From the NCBI GenBank assembly GCA_949752735.1, contig OX457047.1, forward strand, positions 20,318,838 to 20,382,837: a stretch of DNA of 64,000 nt, given 5' to 3'. A program made the position numbers and the translations under genes. Origin of the DNA: Lumbricus terrestris (lineage: Eukaryota; Annelida; Clitellata; Crassiclitellata; Lumbricidae). Below, piece after piece: positions 35,240 to 47,691 of this stretch. Position 1 is the first letter of the stretch. Every line of letters starts with the position of its first letter. The notes beneath the pieces were generated by a model, which did not search any database, was not told the origin of the DNA, and saw only the letters and a list, made by a program, of their open reading frames with translations.

Positions 35240-38200
35240 ATGAAGCTCCTAATCGTCTTGTTCGTTGTCGCCGTAGCCTCGGTCTTCGCTGGAAATGAAC
35301 ATTACCAATCTGGTCACAGATACGACGTGTAAGCTCATCTATATATCGTATCGTGTATACAAATTTATATCTAAAGTAACTCTCTAAAATGACTATTGTG
35401 ATGCGATGTCGGTGGCGTAGACAAGATGCAGATTCGGGAGTTAATCCCCGCCCCCCATTGGCTTAGAAATAATTTTTTAAAGGTTATTCATCCACTTAAA
35501 TAAGAAAAAAGAAAACAATTGTTTGAAGTAACAAATGTTTTTCTTACTTTATTCCCTTGGCAACTTTATTTCCTTTTCATTTACTGCAAAACTGTTGGAT
35601 TGGTGTCAGGAAGGGTATCTGGCCGAACCATAAAACCCTTAAACTCCTCCCATCATAAGTCCCTGGTTACGCCGCTGAGCGATGTCATCACTTAAATGCC
35701 TTTAACGAAATAGAGACTGATAACGAAAGTCAATCATTGGGTAACCTAGTGTAGTAGGCCTAGTCAGGGGCGGATCCAAGGGCCAATCCGGCCATGGCCC
35801 CATTTGGAATTTTTTTTCTCACCAGCCATTTTGGCGTGGAAATTGGACGTGGCCCTCGCCCCATCAGTTCGTCAGACCTTTCAAAAATTAGTCTATGATG
35901 ACTAAACAAAGGTCACCAGATTTTCCGGCGACTAATGATGAAATTTATCCTTGCCCAACAGGGAAAATATTGGCCCACCTCGAAACCAGAGCCCTGCGCC
36001 GACTAGACAGTGTCGGCGGCGGCGCGCCAGTCATTTTTGGTCGGCGGCGGCGGCGCGCCGACAGACAAAAATCGGCGGCGGCGGCGCCCTCAAAATGTCG
36101 GCGTCGGCGGCGCAGCGCGGCGTCGTGGAATTAGTGCTCCAGGTTCGCATGCTTATTTTAATTTTTTTTTACAAAAGCATCCTGTGTTATAAAGATATGC
36201 GTGCTCAGGAATTATTTTTGGCAATTATCTGGTCATATAAATTAATATTCATGAGAAACAATTATTCTCAGATAGACGTTTAATTAAAAAATTCTACAAA
36301 GGCTTGATTTAAACTGCAAGCCACTTGACAACGTTTTCAAATCCAGGCCTCCCGCTAACGTAACCTACTAATCGAAGTTAAATTACTGTTTGTGTAGTGG
36401 CGGCGCTATCTGCCTATTTTACTGTTGACTTGCGCTTCGACTCGTCACAAATTCTTGAGATCCATTTTCTTGACGCGATCTACTGAAATTGTATAGCTGC
36501 GTGCATGCAGACATGCATATATACATACATAGATTAAATGCATGCAGACATGCATACATAGATATATGCATATATACGTGCATTCATACACACACACAAA
36601 CATAAATGCATACCCACATACATACATTACATATATGCATACATACATACATACATACATACATACATACATACATACATACATACATACATACATACAT
36701 ACATACATACATACATACATACATACATACATACATACATACATACATACATACATACATACATACAGTGTTTACGTAGAAATGTTTGTCTGTCGCAAAG
36801 TGGGAGCTATTGTGAACGAATACAAAGTCATGCAATCTTGTCAACAGATGAGGGTACTTGCAGTTTTATTAATTTTCCTTTGTCAAAGCACACTGAGTAG
36901 TTAAATTGATCAGTATTCACCAACTTTCCTGATTTATCGTCCAATAAACCGACCGACTACCACGCGAAACTCTTAGCATCTTCCTTAGGCTAAACCTAAT
37001 TGCTATGCACAAGTCTTTCGATCTAAGCGAGCCAAGTCACAATAAGTTACACTTGTTTTATGAGGAAAGTGTTTCTCGTTTCCTAATCTGATCCTATTTG
37101 TAAGATGTTTCTCAAATTGCTGAATAAATAGGATCTATTGGCCAATTGTCTATCATGCTCCATTGTGCATATAAACAGGCCTATTAATGTTCGAAAGCTT
37201 AATTAATCACCAATTTCACATCGGTCACGTACAGCGTAGGAGTTTGATACTGGTGAGAAAAATGAGAATTAGGTAGTAACTGGCCGGCAATGGAGAATCA
37301 AAAGCCTGCAGATGCGACCAATCGCCTACATAAAATTGCAAATCGCCACCTCTTTGCAGCGTATTAGCAACATGTATCCTAATACTAGAGGGCAGACGGT
37401 TCTGTTCCATCTTAGCATACGGTCGGACTAGCTATCAGGCAAGAACGCGCACACACGGCATAGCAATTGACTTAGGCCTACCTGAAGTTCTTTTTACCTT
37501 CGTTGCTGCCATATTTTAAATCGAATCGCAAAATCCACAAAGTTTAAACGTTAGGAACACTGTTCCAAAAGTCAGAAAGAATAGGTAGAATCATAGGTTT
37601 CATAGCATTGACGCAAAAATGGTGTTGCCATGAATAATCGAAGTAGGCCTAGATAAGCAAAAAAGATTATATTTTGCACTGACGCAACACTTTTTTCACG
37701 AAATCATGCAAGAGATGAAAAATGCAGCAAAAAGAAATACAGGAATCAAGGTGGCATCGGCGGCGCGCCGACAAATTTTCGGCGGCGGCGGCGTCGGCGC
37801 GCCGATCCAAGAAAATCGGCGGCGGCGGCGCCCACGAAATGTCGGCGGCGACGGCGCGGCGCGGCCGGCGCAGAGCTCTGCTCGAAACGTTCTGGATCCG
37901 CCACTAGACCTAGTATGAGTCATTCCGAATGGAGTGACCATGCCTGCACAGCACACGCTGGGGCTGATCCAGGGTCAATGCCCCCTCCCATTCAGCACAC
38001 GCCAGATGATGTTCCAGAGCAGTTCAATAGAAAAATTTGTACGATATCGAATTACGTTTTTCGATCATTCGTTTATAATCAAGGATCAGCACAACCATCA
38101 AATCCTTATCAAAATAGAGCAATATAACTCGTTCACTATGCAATTCTAATAATCTAATCTGGCGCTATAGCAACACTTTGTTCTGCTGATGTAACAGGCC

Positions 38201-38378
38201 AGATAACCACAGAAACGCGGCGCGACAGCTCTACGTCAACCACGTGGCTGAACACCTGGGTTCCGGAACGGGAACTGCGCGCTGGGAAGGTGTCCCAGGC
38301 ACTGGAGCATACGTCGGAAACCATGGTGGATATGGTGGACACGGTGACAACCACGGATATGGCTACGGAAGATACTAA
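35240..38378 (+). CDS. Gene L: two-exon family member with a long intron and one extra codon
   Basis: Exon 1 is 35240-35328 and exon 2 is 38198-38378 (181 bp). The 2869-bp intron is swollen by nested transposons. The mature protein has Y-to-H (PDNHRNAARQ), V-to-L (AEHLGSG), and NHGGYGG in place of NRGYGG, which adds one glycine. N and O also have the extra glycine. Confidence 0.85.
35987..37880. mobile_element. Nested 1.9-kb hAT-like element with CGG-rich inverted subterminal arms
   Basis: Its ends CAGAGCCCTGCGCCG and CGGCGCAGAGCTCTG are inverted with one mismatch. It is flanked by a perfect 8-bp duplication CTCGAAAC (35979-35986 and 37881-37888). GGCGGCGGCGGCGC-rich arms sit at about 36008-36122 and 37757-37870 in opposite orientation. 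An ACAT microsatellite lies inside. There is no long reading frame, so it is non-autonomous. Confidence 0.87.
36637..36767. repeat. CATA tetranucleotide microsatellite
   Basis: An uninterrupted CATA/ATAC run of about 130 bases, with related impure repeats from about 36500. The long open frames across it on both strands are a by-product of the repeat. Confidence 0.95.
37958..37993. mobile_element. Internally deleted MITE remnant in gene L intron
   Basis: The same remnant as in gene B (2761-2797), between AGCACACG copies at 37950-37957 and 37994-38001. Confidence 0.65.
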
Positions 38379-39198
38379 CTTTTGAATGAATTTGTAGATC
38401 AGAACTTGTTATTTTGAAAAGGATATGTTTTGTAAATCAAACTGCGTTTATCCTAAATTCTTTCTTCTAAAATAGTTGAGTTCAATCAATCAATCAATCA
38501 ATTTATCAATCATTCATTCATCTTTTTGCCCAGCACCAAATAAGATTGCATGTGATATCTTTTCTTTGATAAGGGATGTTGTTAACACGAGCTATGGATA
38601 TCTGTCTTCAAACATAAATTGTACGGTGGTTACTGGAGACTCGCTTCGCGCAATTTTAATTTTTGATTTTGCATGCAGGTTCCTCCAGATTGAGATTCCT
38701 CAAAATTGTCGTCTAGCGAGTTTTGTATATAAATAATTTCACAGTTTTCTTCATCACACTAAGGAATCCCGTTCTTTAAATAGAACAGGTGTTATGCCGT
38801 ATACAACTATACATGTATACGTATCAGTCTTTTTTCACCCCAAAGGTATATATATATAGAGAACTCTTAAATCGGCAGTGTTTGAAGTGATTGGGTTACA
38901 AGTCGATAGAATTGAAATCAACGGAGTTTCAAATCATAAAAGTTTCCACTCTTTCGATACAGTTCCAAGTAGACAGAGTTCCAAGGCTTCAAGCCGATAA
39001 AGTTTGAAGATTCTGGAGTTTCCAGTCGATTGCATTACAACTTTTACAAGTCGTCAGAACTTCAAAAATGTACAGTTTTAAGGTAGGCCCAATAAAGTAC
39101 GAATTTGCTAGATATCCAAGTAAAAAGTCCAAAGGCCATAGACTTCCATATCCGTCAAGTTCTAAGTCGACAGAAAACCAATTCGATAGATTTTCAAG

Positions 39199-39336
39199 TA
39201 AATCAAATCAACTCAACTCAAGACCTTTTTATTGACACAAACATCAACAGAGCATCACAGCATCAATAGATTAAAGTAGTTTTACAGAAATAAAAAATAC
39301 ATAAAATTAAAAAACACAGACAAACAGTGTCTGTAG
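39199..39336 (-). mobile_element. 3' end fragment of a LINE
   Basis: Compared with gene D's spacer (TTTTCAAG followed by GCCGATAG), about 138 bp are inserted. On the minus strand the insert is A/T-rich, carries an AATAAA signal and ends with TTGAG repeats, as short-repeat-tailed LINEs do. No coding part remains. Confidence 0.6.
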
Positions 39337-39415
39337 GCCGATAGAGTCCATTTAAAAAGGGCTCAAAGTCGATAGAATTCCGAATCGATCGTACTTCAAT
39401 CCGACTGAGTTCCAT

Positions 39416-39615
39416 CTTTCCCTTCAGGCTAGGATTATTCCCTCTGGCGAGGGGTCAGCCACTCGGATCCTTCTCCTCCACTTGTCTCTGCTTCCGGTGT
39501 CTTCTTTCTTCAATTTGAGCAGCTTCAGGTCTTGTTGTATCACGTCCTCCCATCTTTTCTTCTGTCGAGTGTTTGTGGATCCATAGAAGTTTTGGAGCAA
39601 AAAACTTCTATGGAT
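39416..39615 (-). pseudogene. LINE C-terminal fragment
   Basis: This 200-bp insert is flanked by an 11-bp target duplication CTGAGTTCCAT (39405-39415 and 39616-39626). The minus strand reads RWEDVIQQDLKLLK and WRRRIRVADPSPEG before a stop at 39424. That is the terminal tail typical of a non-LTR retrotransposon polyprotein. The 5' end has an inverted stretch (CCATAGAAGTTTT), as twin-priming leaves. It is a dead-on-arrival copy. Confidence 0.75.
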
Positions 39616-40220
39616 CTGAGTTCCATATTAAGTCTATAAAGTTCAAAGTCGTTAAGTTCCTATTCTATCTACAGTCAAGTTTGAAGTTGGTTATAGAGTC
39701 CAAAACGACAAAGTACCCTTTCAATGGAGTTTCAAGGTTAGGCCTATAGCATTACCGGTTGATAAAGTTCCAAATCAATAGAGTTCAAAGTCGATAAAGT
39801 TCCAAGTCGTGAGAGAATAAAGTTCCAAATTTCATAGAGCCAAAGTCGATAAAACTTAAGTAGGCTAGCTAAAGTCCTTGTCAGTGGAGTCACAAGTCGC
39901 TTGAGTTCGATGTCGATAGAGTAAGAATACAGGCGACAGAAAACGGTTGAAACGTTAGCACAAGAACTGACACCATTCTCTTTACAGCTGTTCAGGGAAA
40001 CGTAATTAAGTTGATAAAGCTGCAAGTTGACACACTTCCAAGTCGATAGGGTTCCGAGGCGATGGAGTTCCTACTTGACAAAGTTACATATCGATAATGT
40101 TCCAAAGTCGATAGTCGCAATTAAAGTCGATATATTTAACAGATATTATTTTCACGTCGGTCAAGTGTTTCATATCGCTGTAGTGTCAGGACGATGGAAC
40201 TATTTGTAATCGTAATCATA

Positions 40221-41354
40221 GGGGAGAGTGCTCCAAGACGCCCATGCTAAGGAAAATTGTGATTTTCTTCCTTGTGGACTCCAAGAGAAGTACATGTCTG
40301 ACCCTAATGTAAAGAGTGATCATTGATAAAGCAACAGCAGCAACTATAGAACTTAATTCAATAAGATCAACTGTGTAAATTTTAAAAAGTAGACCCCTCC
40401 AAACTGGGCGTCTTAGGAACCCTATACTACAAGACGCCCATAGGATGGGCATCTTGGAGTAATGGAAATTCACTAAAACAAGTGGCATTGCAATCATGCA
40501 TTTTAGACTAAAACAAACTGCATGAGAGAAAATAAATTGAACGAAAACTAAAGATCCTTAAGATACAAAGCAATTCAAAACACGAGAAGCAAAAATCCAA
40601 TCTCATGTTGTAAGTCATTATTGTCATTTTCACTTTAATCACAGACTGGTGACAAAAGTCACACACGAATTCTTTGGATGTCTCTTCGTCTGAACATTCT
40701 GCATGACATCAACATTTACACGTCCTGCATTCTTTCCATTTCACTTAAGTTTTGGGCAAGGGTGAAATAGGTTCAATAAACACTGATAAATTTGTTTATG
40801 GGAACCGTATTTTTATGAGTAGAAGGTGGTGTCATGGTAGGCACCAATTCTTGGCCATTTGCTCATACTATCAAAGACGCTCATGGGCGTCTTGTAATCT
40901 CTAGGCTTCCTATACATTCAAGACGCCCATGGGCTTCTTGTAATCTCTATGCTACCTATGTATTCAAGATGCCCATGAGCTTCTTGTAATTTTGCAGTCC
41001 TTCTCTACTGACGGCTTTTCATTTTACGAGACCAATGTTTACTAGTTAGGTAAAACCATAAAAACAACTATAAATTAACCCTAAATAAGCAGTGAAGTGC
41101 GCAAATTTGTACTGCATAAGACTAAAGAGAAAATTGAGCAGATTCGTAAATATGTACTCACAAAAAAGTGGTGAAAATCTAGAAAATTGATTTATCGCGT
41201 CAATATCTTGAATACTGAAACATTACTGTTATGAATGGTTCACAAGATGTCGCTGCATGCAATGAGACAACTAAAATACGAATATGTATCTTTGAATTCG
41301 TTCTAAAGGGGATGGGCATCTTACTCGCCCTGGGCGTCTTGTAGCACTCTCCCC
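40221..41354. mobile_element. 1.1-kb non-autonomous DNA transposon with AAGACGCCCA ends
   Basis: The ends GGGGAGAGTGCTCCAAGACG and the inverted CGTCTTGTAGCACTCTCCCC match over about 24 bases. The flanking TA may be the target duplication. The neighbouring spacer sequence closes perfectly without it (GTAATCATATTCGTTATCG). Inside, GACGCCCATGGGC-type phrases recur several times, for example at 40870-40990. No transposase frame is seen. A TA-target DNA transposon is likely; I cannot name the superfamily. Confidence 0.75.
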
Positions 41355-42491
41355 TATTCGTTATCGTAATCGCGAATTTTTAGCGAGTAACTTTAAGGGA
41401 GACTCCTCCGATAGAGTTCCAAAACGATAAAGTTCATAATTTGATCGAGCCAAAGTCGATCAATTTTAAGGTTATTAAAGCTGCTATAGGCCAGAATTTC
41501 AAACTATGTAAGGAATGGACCAACTCCAGAACCTTGCACAACACTTGTGAGTGATTCAGCAGTTCGAAGAAATTAAAAGAAGCGAACAAAATAGGTTAAA
41601 ATGTCCGAAGAGCAAAATACGCCGGTGCCCTATATGGTGGCGCTTCCTTTGTAAAATTGTGAGCCTTTCGCAGAAGTTATAGAATGGATATCGCTGCGGT
41701 TGACAGGAGGACATGATTTTCATTTCCTTGAGCAGCTAGAAAAGTTTAAATTCTAACGACGTTGAACATCGGATATCGATAGTCGTGGAACTTTAAAGAC
41801 CTGGGGCCCTATATAAATCGTTGTCTATTGATATTATGCTATTTTTTGTCGACTATCAGTAAAAGTTACTGTCGACTTAGAACTTTATCGATTTGGTAAT
41901 CTATCGATATGATACTTTATGAACAATCGACGTGCAACTTGTCGACTTGGATCTAAATTGACTTTGACATAGAGCTCCATGCATTGACTTGGAACATTAT
42001 CGACCTGCAATGTCCTGCATGTAGTTCTTTCGATTCAAAACTTTTTCGATTTGGGGCTCTATCTAATTGGAACTCTGATTTCCATTGGCTATGTAGGAAC
42101 CGTAATGTTTTTTAACTTTATCGACTTGGAAACTTAGAGTTGAAATGGAAGTGTTGGCCTAAGTGAAGGCCTTGCTCAAGGTCCCAATACCGGAACTTCT
42201 ACTATGAGAACCATTTACTGAGGACCTTTGAAAGGCTCTTATTCAGCATGATTGATGCTTTTTAGGCCTATTTCCGCTCAAGTCGTCTAGAAGACTGTAA
42301 GGATATGTTTTGGATTAAATGGTGGTCGTCATTATAATATGAAAGGAGTACTGACCGATGTAAATATGGCGACCCTGTGAATGAAACTATGATGATCCAT
42401 TGAGTCTAGTAGTTTACCTACAAATACCGCGCAGACGAATTGCCTGAACCACGTGTGTGCCTGTATTACTCTCGTGGTGGTCAATAATGAC

Positions 42492-42522
<31 letters not shown>

Positions 42523-42813
42523 GTGATGGCACTGATCAAACTGATCAACTGTCTGGTTGAATGATTGATTGACGGATTAGTCAATTGATTGGTTGATTGA
42601 TTATTTGATTGAATCAATGAACTGATGTTTGACTGATTGAATAATTGGTTGATTGATTGGTTGATTGATTGATTGATTGATTGATTGACTTATTGATTGA
42701 TTGAAGACTCGAATGTCTTAGAAGAAACAATTTAAGATATGCACAGTTTGATTTATATTTGAAACAAATCTTTTTCAATATAACAAGTCGTGATCTACGG
42801 ATTCATTCAAAAG

Positions 42814-43568
42814 TTAATATCTTCCGTATCCATATCCGCGGTTGTCAACGTGTCCACCATATCCACGGTTTCCGACGTATGCTCCAGTGCCTGGAACACC
42901 TTCCCAGCGCGCAGTTCCCGTTCCGGAACCCACGTGTTCAGCCACGTGGTTGACGTAGAGCTGTCGCGCCGCGTTTCTGTAGTTATCTGGCCTGTTACAT
43001 AAGCAGAACAAAGTGTTGTTATAGCGCGCCAGATTATGTGTATATATTGCAATGACTTAACGAGCAAGTTGCCTTCAAGCGCTCGTGAATAAGCTGATGC
43101 CCAGCGCTTGGCTCTCAACTGATCTTCTGTCTAAAGTCTAAACTATTAAGCTAGCTTTGATTTTAAACGAATGTTTAAAGAACATAATAGGCGACTGATT
43201 GAGGAGTAAGCTCTTTAGCGCCTCCCCTCAAATAGATGCTTCAAATGGGACTGCTCTGGCCCAACATTGGGTTTGCTGTGGTGGGACCCTTAAGTCGAAG
43301 TGATCTCTTTTTTACTCGCCAAAAGCTCAACTATTGACTCTGTTTTCATCATCAGTCGCTCATTCTTTCGAGGCATTTCTCTTCCATCCGGGTTCCGTCA
43401 TGACATCGTTTCAGAAAGCCATCCTTCGAGAGTCGCTATAGAAATCTTTAGATACAACACGATATATAAATAAGCTTACACGTCGTATCTGTGGCCAGAT
43501 TGGTAATATTCATTTCCAGCGAAGACTGAGGCTACAGCAACAACGAACAAGACGATTAGGAGCTTCAT
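42814..43568 (-). CDS. Gene M: two-exon family member
   Basis: Exon 1 is 43568-43480 and exon 2 is 42991-42814 (intron 488 bp). Changes are H-to-Y in exon 1 (NEYYQSG) and two in the tail (GGHVDNRGYGYGRY: G-to-V, H-to-R). Its intron lacks the element found in C and K. Its leader has an unusual CCATTCGAAGAACC stretch between the TATA box and the start-site block. Confidence 0.86.
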
Positions 43569-44297
43569 CGTGACTAACTTGGCGGCAGCGGTAGGTTCAG
43601 GCGAAACGTCGTAACTGATGCAATAACTGACAACCATTCGAAGAACCACCGATCCTTTTATACAGAAAACCGGTGTTCGTGTTAAGGTCCATGCTTGGCC
43701 ATCGGCCAGAGCATTCACACGTGCGTCAGACAGCCTAGCATGTAAGCAGACTGAGGTGGAGCATTAGTCCTATAGAGACATAGAAGGTGGTTAGTTTGTC
43801 ATTGTGCTGTCCATATTGCATGATAACCACAATATAAATATACATAATTATATTCCATGTGCACAGTCACTCGTGATGCAAATATATACAGATAATTTTA
43901 CATGTACGCCCATCAATGACATACCCATTGTCTTGACATAGGCATGTTGCATATGCCCATCTGTGCAGGATGTGCTATATACTGAACAACGGAAGTTATT
44001 CGGAACATCATTCCGGTATCGTCACAATTGTCGCTCTCTCTTTCTGTGTCTTTCCCTGTCTCTCTGTCTCTCTCCGTCTCCATCTACCTCCTATGTCTCT
44101 CGGTCTACTGTTCCGCCTCAGTCTGTTTACATTCTCGTCCGTGTTTGGTGCACGTGTGAATGTGTAGGCCTATAGTACAGTAGCACGGACCTCAAAGCGA
44201 ATACCAGTTTCCTATATAAACGTTCGGTATAGTTGTCAATTATTGCATCAGTTACGACGTTTCGCCTGTATCCACCGCCACCGCCAGGATAGTCACG
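43569..44297. promoter_or_regulatory. Divergent promoter region M|N
   Basis: The M-side TATA box is at 43655-43662 with CACGTG at 43718-43723. The N-side TATA box is TATATAAA at 44211-44218 with CACGTG at 44151-44156. The N-side leader matches gene D. Confidence 0.68.
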
Positions 44298-45738
44298 ATG
44301 AAGCTCCTAATCGTCTTGTTCGTTGTCGCCGTTGCCTCAGTCTTCGCTGGAAATGAACATTACCAATCTGGTCACAGATACGACGTGTAAGCTATCTATA
44401 TATCGTATCTACAGGTTTATATCTAAAGCAACTCTCCAAAATGGCCATTCTGAAGCGATGGGGTCTGTGGCATAGACAAGGGGGTTCGAGGGTTAACTCC
44501 CCATCCATTAGCTTAGGAATAAGGGTTTTTTAATGTCATTTATACACTTAGATCTAAATAAGAAAAGCAAAACAATTGTCTGTAGTACCGCCAAAATAGT
44601 TGATGTCCTTTCTATATTCTTACTTTATTCTCTTTGTCACTTTATTCCCTTTTTATTTACTGTAATACTGTTGGGTTGGTGTCAGGAAGGGCATTTGGCC
44701 AGCAATAAAACCTCCAAACCATGGGCTCCCGCAGAAATTTTTGCAGGAGGGGGCAAAACATGATGGTCAAGGTTAAGAAAATTGTAACAAGAAGTCAAAA
44801 AATGCAATGCAGGAAATTAAGAACATGCATGGGTATTTTTCATAGAGGCTTATTGATGTAAATTTCTCAGTTTCAAGTTTTAAAATTTCTAATGTGAATT
44901 GTTACTTTAGCGCAAAGAAACTTAAAAACCCAAAGATCGAGTATTAGTTAAAAGTAGGTTTTTAAATTCTCTAATGCGAAGAAATTTTTTATAAATCCCA
45001 AAAGTAGTAGTGATAAAAATATAGGCTTCAATTTCCAGGAGGGGGCAAGTGCCCCCTCTTGCCCCTTTGTACGGGCGCCCATGCCCCAAACCCATCATAA
45101 ATTCCTGGCTACGCCACAGTGCGATGTTATTACTTAAACCCCGTGGCATAGAAATGCCTTTAACGAATGAGAGACTGATAATGGAAGTCAATCATTAGGC
45201 CTAGTGTAGTGTAGTAGGCCTAGAATGAAAGTAATTCCGAATGGAGGGACCATGCATGCACTATGATGCACAGCACACCCAGGGGCGAATCCAGGGGTGT
45301 CAATCCGGCAATACCCCCCCCCTTCCGTTTAGAAATTCCTTTATTTTTTGTATCCGCCCTTGAGCACACGCTCGATGATGTACCAGAGGAGCTCTATGGA
45401 AACGTTTATGCAATATCGATTTATATTTTTCGATCATTCGTCTATAATCAAAGCTAGCCCAATCGTCAAAATGGAACAATAATAACTCGTTCACTGTGTA
45501 GTTCTAATAATCAAATCTGGCGCTATAACAACACTTTGTTCTGCTGATGTATAACAGGCCAGATAACTACAGAAACGCGGCGCGACAGCTCTACGTCAAC
45601 CACGTGGCTGAACACGTGGGTTCCGGAACGGGAACTGCGCGCTGGGAAGGTGTCCCAGGCACTGGAGGATACGTCGGAAACCATGGTGGATATGGTGGAC
45701 ACGGTGACAACCACGGATATGGATACGGAAGATACTAA
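44298..45738 (+). CDS. Gene N: two-exon family member with one extra codon
   Basis: Exon 1 is 44298-44386 and exon 2 is 45558-45738 (181 bp; intron 1171 bp). Exon 1 is consensus. The tail reads GTGGYVGNHGGYGG. The intron has the empty GGCCTAGT site but holds two other insertions (44720-45083 and 45280-45362). Confidence 0.86.
44720..45083. mobile_element. MITE in gene N intron
   Basis: This 364-bp insertion has inverted ends CATGGGCTCCCG and CGGGCGCCCATG. Its flanks are CTCCAAAC (44712-44719) and CCCCAAAC (45084-45091), an 8-bp duplication with one change. A GGAGGGGGCAA phrase occurs near both ends. The gene P intron has a related partial copy. Confidence 0.75.
45280..45362. mobile_element. 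Short MITE in gene N intron, same site as the B and L remnants
   Basis: This 83-bp insertion begins CAGGGGCGAATCC and ends GTATCCGCCCTTG, between AGCACACC (45272-45279) and AGCACACG (45363-45370). Confidence 0.72.
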
Positions 45739-46397
45739 CTTTTGAATGAATCCGTAGATCACGACTTGTTATGATGAAATTTTTTTTAAATCAAACTGCG
45801 AAAATCTTAAATTGTTTCTTCTAAGACACTTGAGTCTTCAGTCACTCAGTCAAAATTAATCAATCAATCGCTCAATCAATCAAATAATAACTTAACAAAC
45901 ATACCAACTAATCGACTTGTCGATTAATCATTCAACCATCCAATCAATCATTCAATCAATCGGTCGATAGATCGATTAATTGCTCAGTCAAATTTCGTTC
46001 AGCGCCAAATAGGATTTTATGCAATTCTACTTGGCAAAACAAGCTACGGTAATCTTCCTGGAGTAAAGATTTGCTATTTGCAGACACAAATAAAAAATTA
46101 ATGGTAGGCCTACCATCGATGTCTAAGACTCACCTTGCGCGAATTGAGCTGTTGGTTTTGCATTGCTTGAGATTTGAGATCCCTCAATATTGTCATCTAT
46201 AGCGAGTTTTGCATTTAACTTATTTCATAGTCTTCGTCATCGTATATTCATAATTCATTTAAGTACGAGAGATGTGATGTGGCGCCGTACACATATAACT
46301 CTTCTTGCTCCGGCAAAGAATTGCAAGAACAGTGGGGACGGCGTTCCCCCCACCCAGTGTAAACCCTGAGTGCATCTTTAGTCTATTATGAGTAGTG

Positions 46398-46576
46398 GGG
46401 TGCAGTGGTGTAGTGGGTATGTTCGTTGCCTTGCAGTCGGAGGGTTGCAGGTTCGAATCCACCTCAAGTCGCCACGTATGGACCTTGGGCAAGTCCTTCA
46501 CTCGCAATTGCTAAGCGCTTCGGTGTGAAACTCCGATGAAGTGTCCGTGCTTTAGTCGAGACTCGGGAGCGCCTCT
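46398..46576 (+). mobile_element. tRNA-derived SINE
   Basis: A box A-like TGGTGTAGTGGGTATG (about 46405-46420) and a box B GGTTCGAATCC (46450-46460) are followed by CTTGGGCAAGTCCTTCACT, a core found in many animal tRNA-SINEs. The possible target duplication is GAGTAGTG (46390-46397 and 46577-46584). This is a different family from the one in genes E, G and I. Confidence 0.72.
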
Positions 46577-47546
46577 GAGTAGTGAGCTTGAATGGGCGCT
46601 CTGACAAGTGCACATACAAGCAAACAACAGAACTGTCATGAAGTCAAGACTCTGACTTTCTCGTTCCGGGACTCTCTCGGGAGGTGGCATTGGTACTGCT
46701 ATCCTACATATGCTTATAAATGTTGACTCACTTCAATAGGTGGCGCTGCTGTAGCCCTATGCGTGTTGAGCCGTCGTAAAGTCACGTGCCACTGTAATTA
46801 TAAATATGTCAAATTTCCTTGTAGGCCTAATGAAAGTTGGGATGTGAGATAGCCAACCCATTGCTCTGATTTGGGCAGAATGTCGGTTTGTCTGCTATTG
46901 ATGGAAATGCTCCTCGTCAAAGTCCACAGAGCAATTTTGTCATGCTGCACTGCAACTTTTGCAGATCAGCTGTCTACCATCACTGTGTTGCTTCCAAGGT
47001 CGTATATAGTGGTGCGTGTGTGTGTGTAGGTTGGACATAAAATTCTGGAAGACTGTGGCGGCGCTAGCTTGTCCTATAGGCCTACAATTCCAGCAGGTCG
47101 CGTCAAGGTCATATCAGCTATTTAGTAGGTTGAGGAAGTTAAATGTAAGGAAGACACTAAGATTCCCAAGAATTTTGGCAGGTCACAAGGCAGGTCATGG
47201 GCAAAATTGGAAGTATGTATAATGACCTTGCGCGACCTATATGGTAGCGCCACCACTACCAGTGGAGGGACTGCCTTTCTAATTGGGAAGTTGAGTACTT
47301 CTGAAGCTACGGTAGAGCCTAGTATTCCAGGGAGTGGGGAACCTAATCGTCTGCAGGCAGCCTAAAGTGGTTGAAACCTATCTAGACCTATAATAACCCT
47401 AGAACTCCTGAAGGCTTCCAATTTGCGGGAGAACCTAACATCACAGTGAGCCGATACGGTCTGCTGGGCAGCCTAAAGTGACTAGGCCTAAAACCTATCT
47501 TCGCCTATAACCCTAGAAGAATAAGACAAGTTATTTCTTTTCAACT

Positions 47547-47552
47547 TTTATT
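47547..47552 (-). terminator. Polyadenylation signal of the protamine-like gene
   Basis: AATAAA on the minus strand, about 140 bases past the stop codon at 47692. Confidence 0.6.
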
Positions 47553-47691
47553 GAGCGAACATTCATAGACTTCATCGGTCTAGTATTTTAAATAAGTTCG
47601 CAGACGACAGTTCATCTGTTGCGGTCGCTCGTATCTTCCCCGTCTTCAGCGAAGAAGGAGGAGGACGCCCTCCCGATCGTAGCAGCGTCGT

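Larger units (their letters stand above)
35765..37906. mobile_element. Outer hAT-like MITE in gene L intron, split by a second element
   Basis: Homologous to the gene B element at 2467-2709 and at the same site. Its target duplication is GGCCTAGT (35757-35764) and GACCTAGT (37907-37914). It is interrupted at 35987-37880. Without that insert it is about the size of the gene B copy. Confidence 0.82.
38379..42813. repeat. L/M convergent spacer
   Basis: No gene is supported. A CAAT tract lies at about 38484-38515. Forward motif units run from about 38895 to 40140, interrupted by two LINE fragments. A 1.1-kb inverted-repeat element fills 40221-41354. The conserved core is near 41688-41705, reverse units run from about 41760 to 42135 and ATTG tracts from about 42490 to 42705. 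The 190-bp coding-like segment of the 6-kb units is absent here. Confidence 0.65.

Noticed and set aside
35895..36283. Arg/Gly/Ala-rich frames in the CGG-rich arm
   Set aside because: They are produced by GGC repeats in the arm of a hAT-like element. The mirrored arm gives similar frames near 37706-37918.
36445..36904. Frames of repeated MYVCMYVC or HTYIHTYI
   Set aside because: They are direct readings of the CATA microsatellite.
46440..46470. Possible true tRNA gene
   Set aside because: Box A and box B are present but the cloverleaf stems cannot be completed. The downstream core and tail identify a SINE.
46259..46507. 82-codon minus-strand frame over 46.3-46.5 kb
   Set aside because: It overlaps the tRNA-derived SINE on the opposite strand and has no other support.
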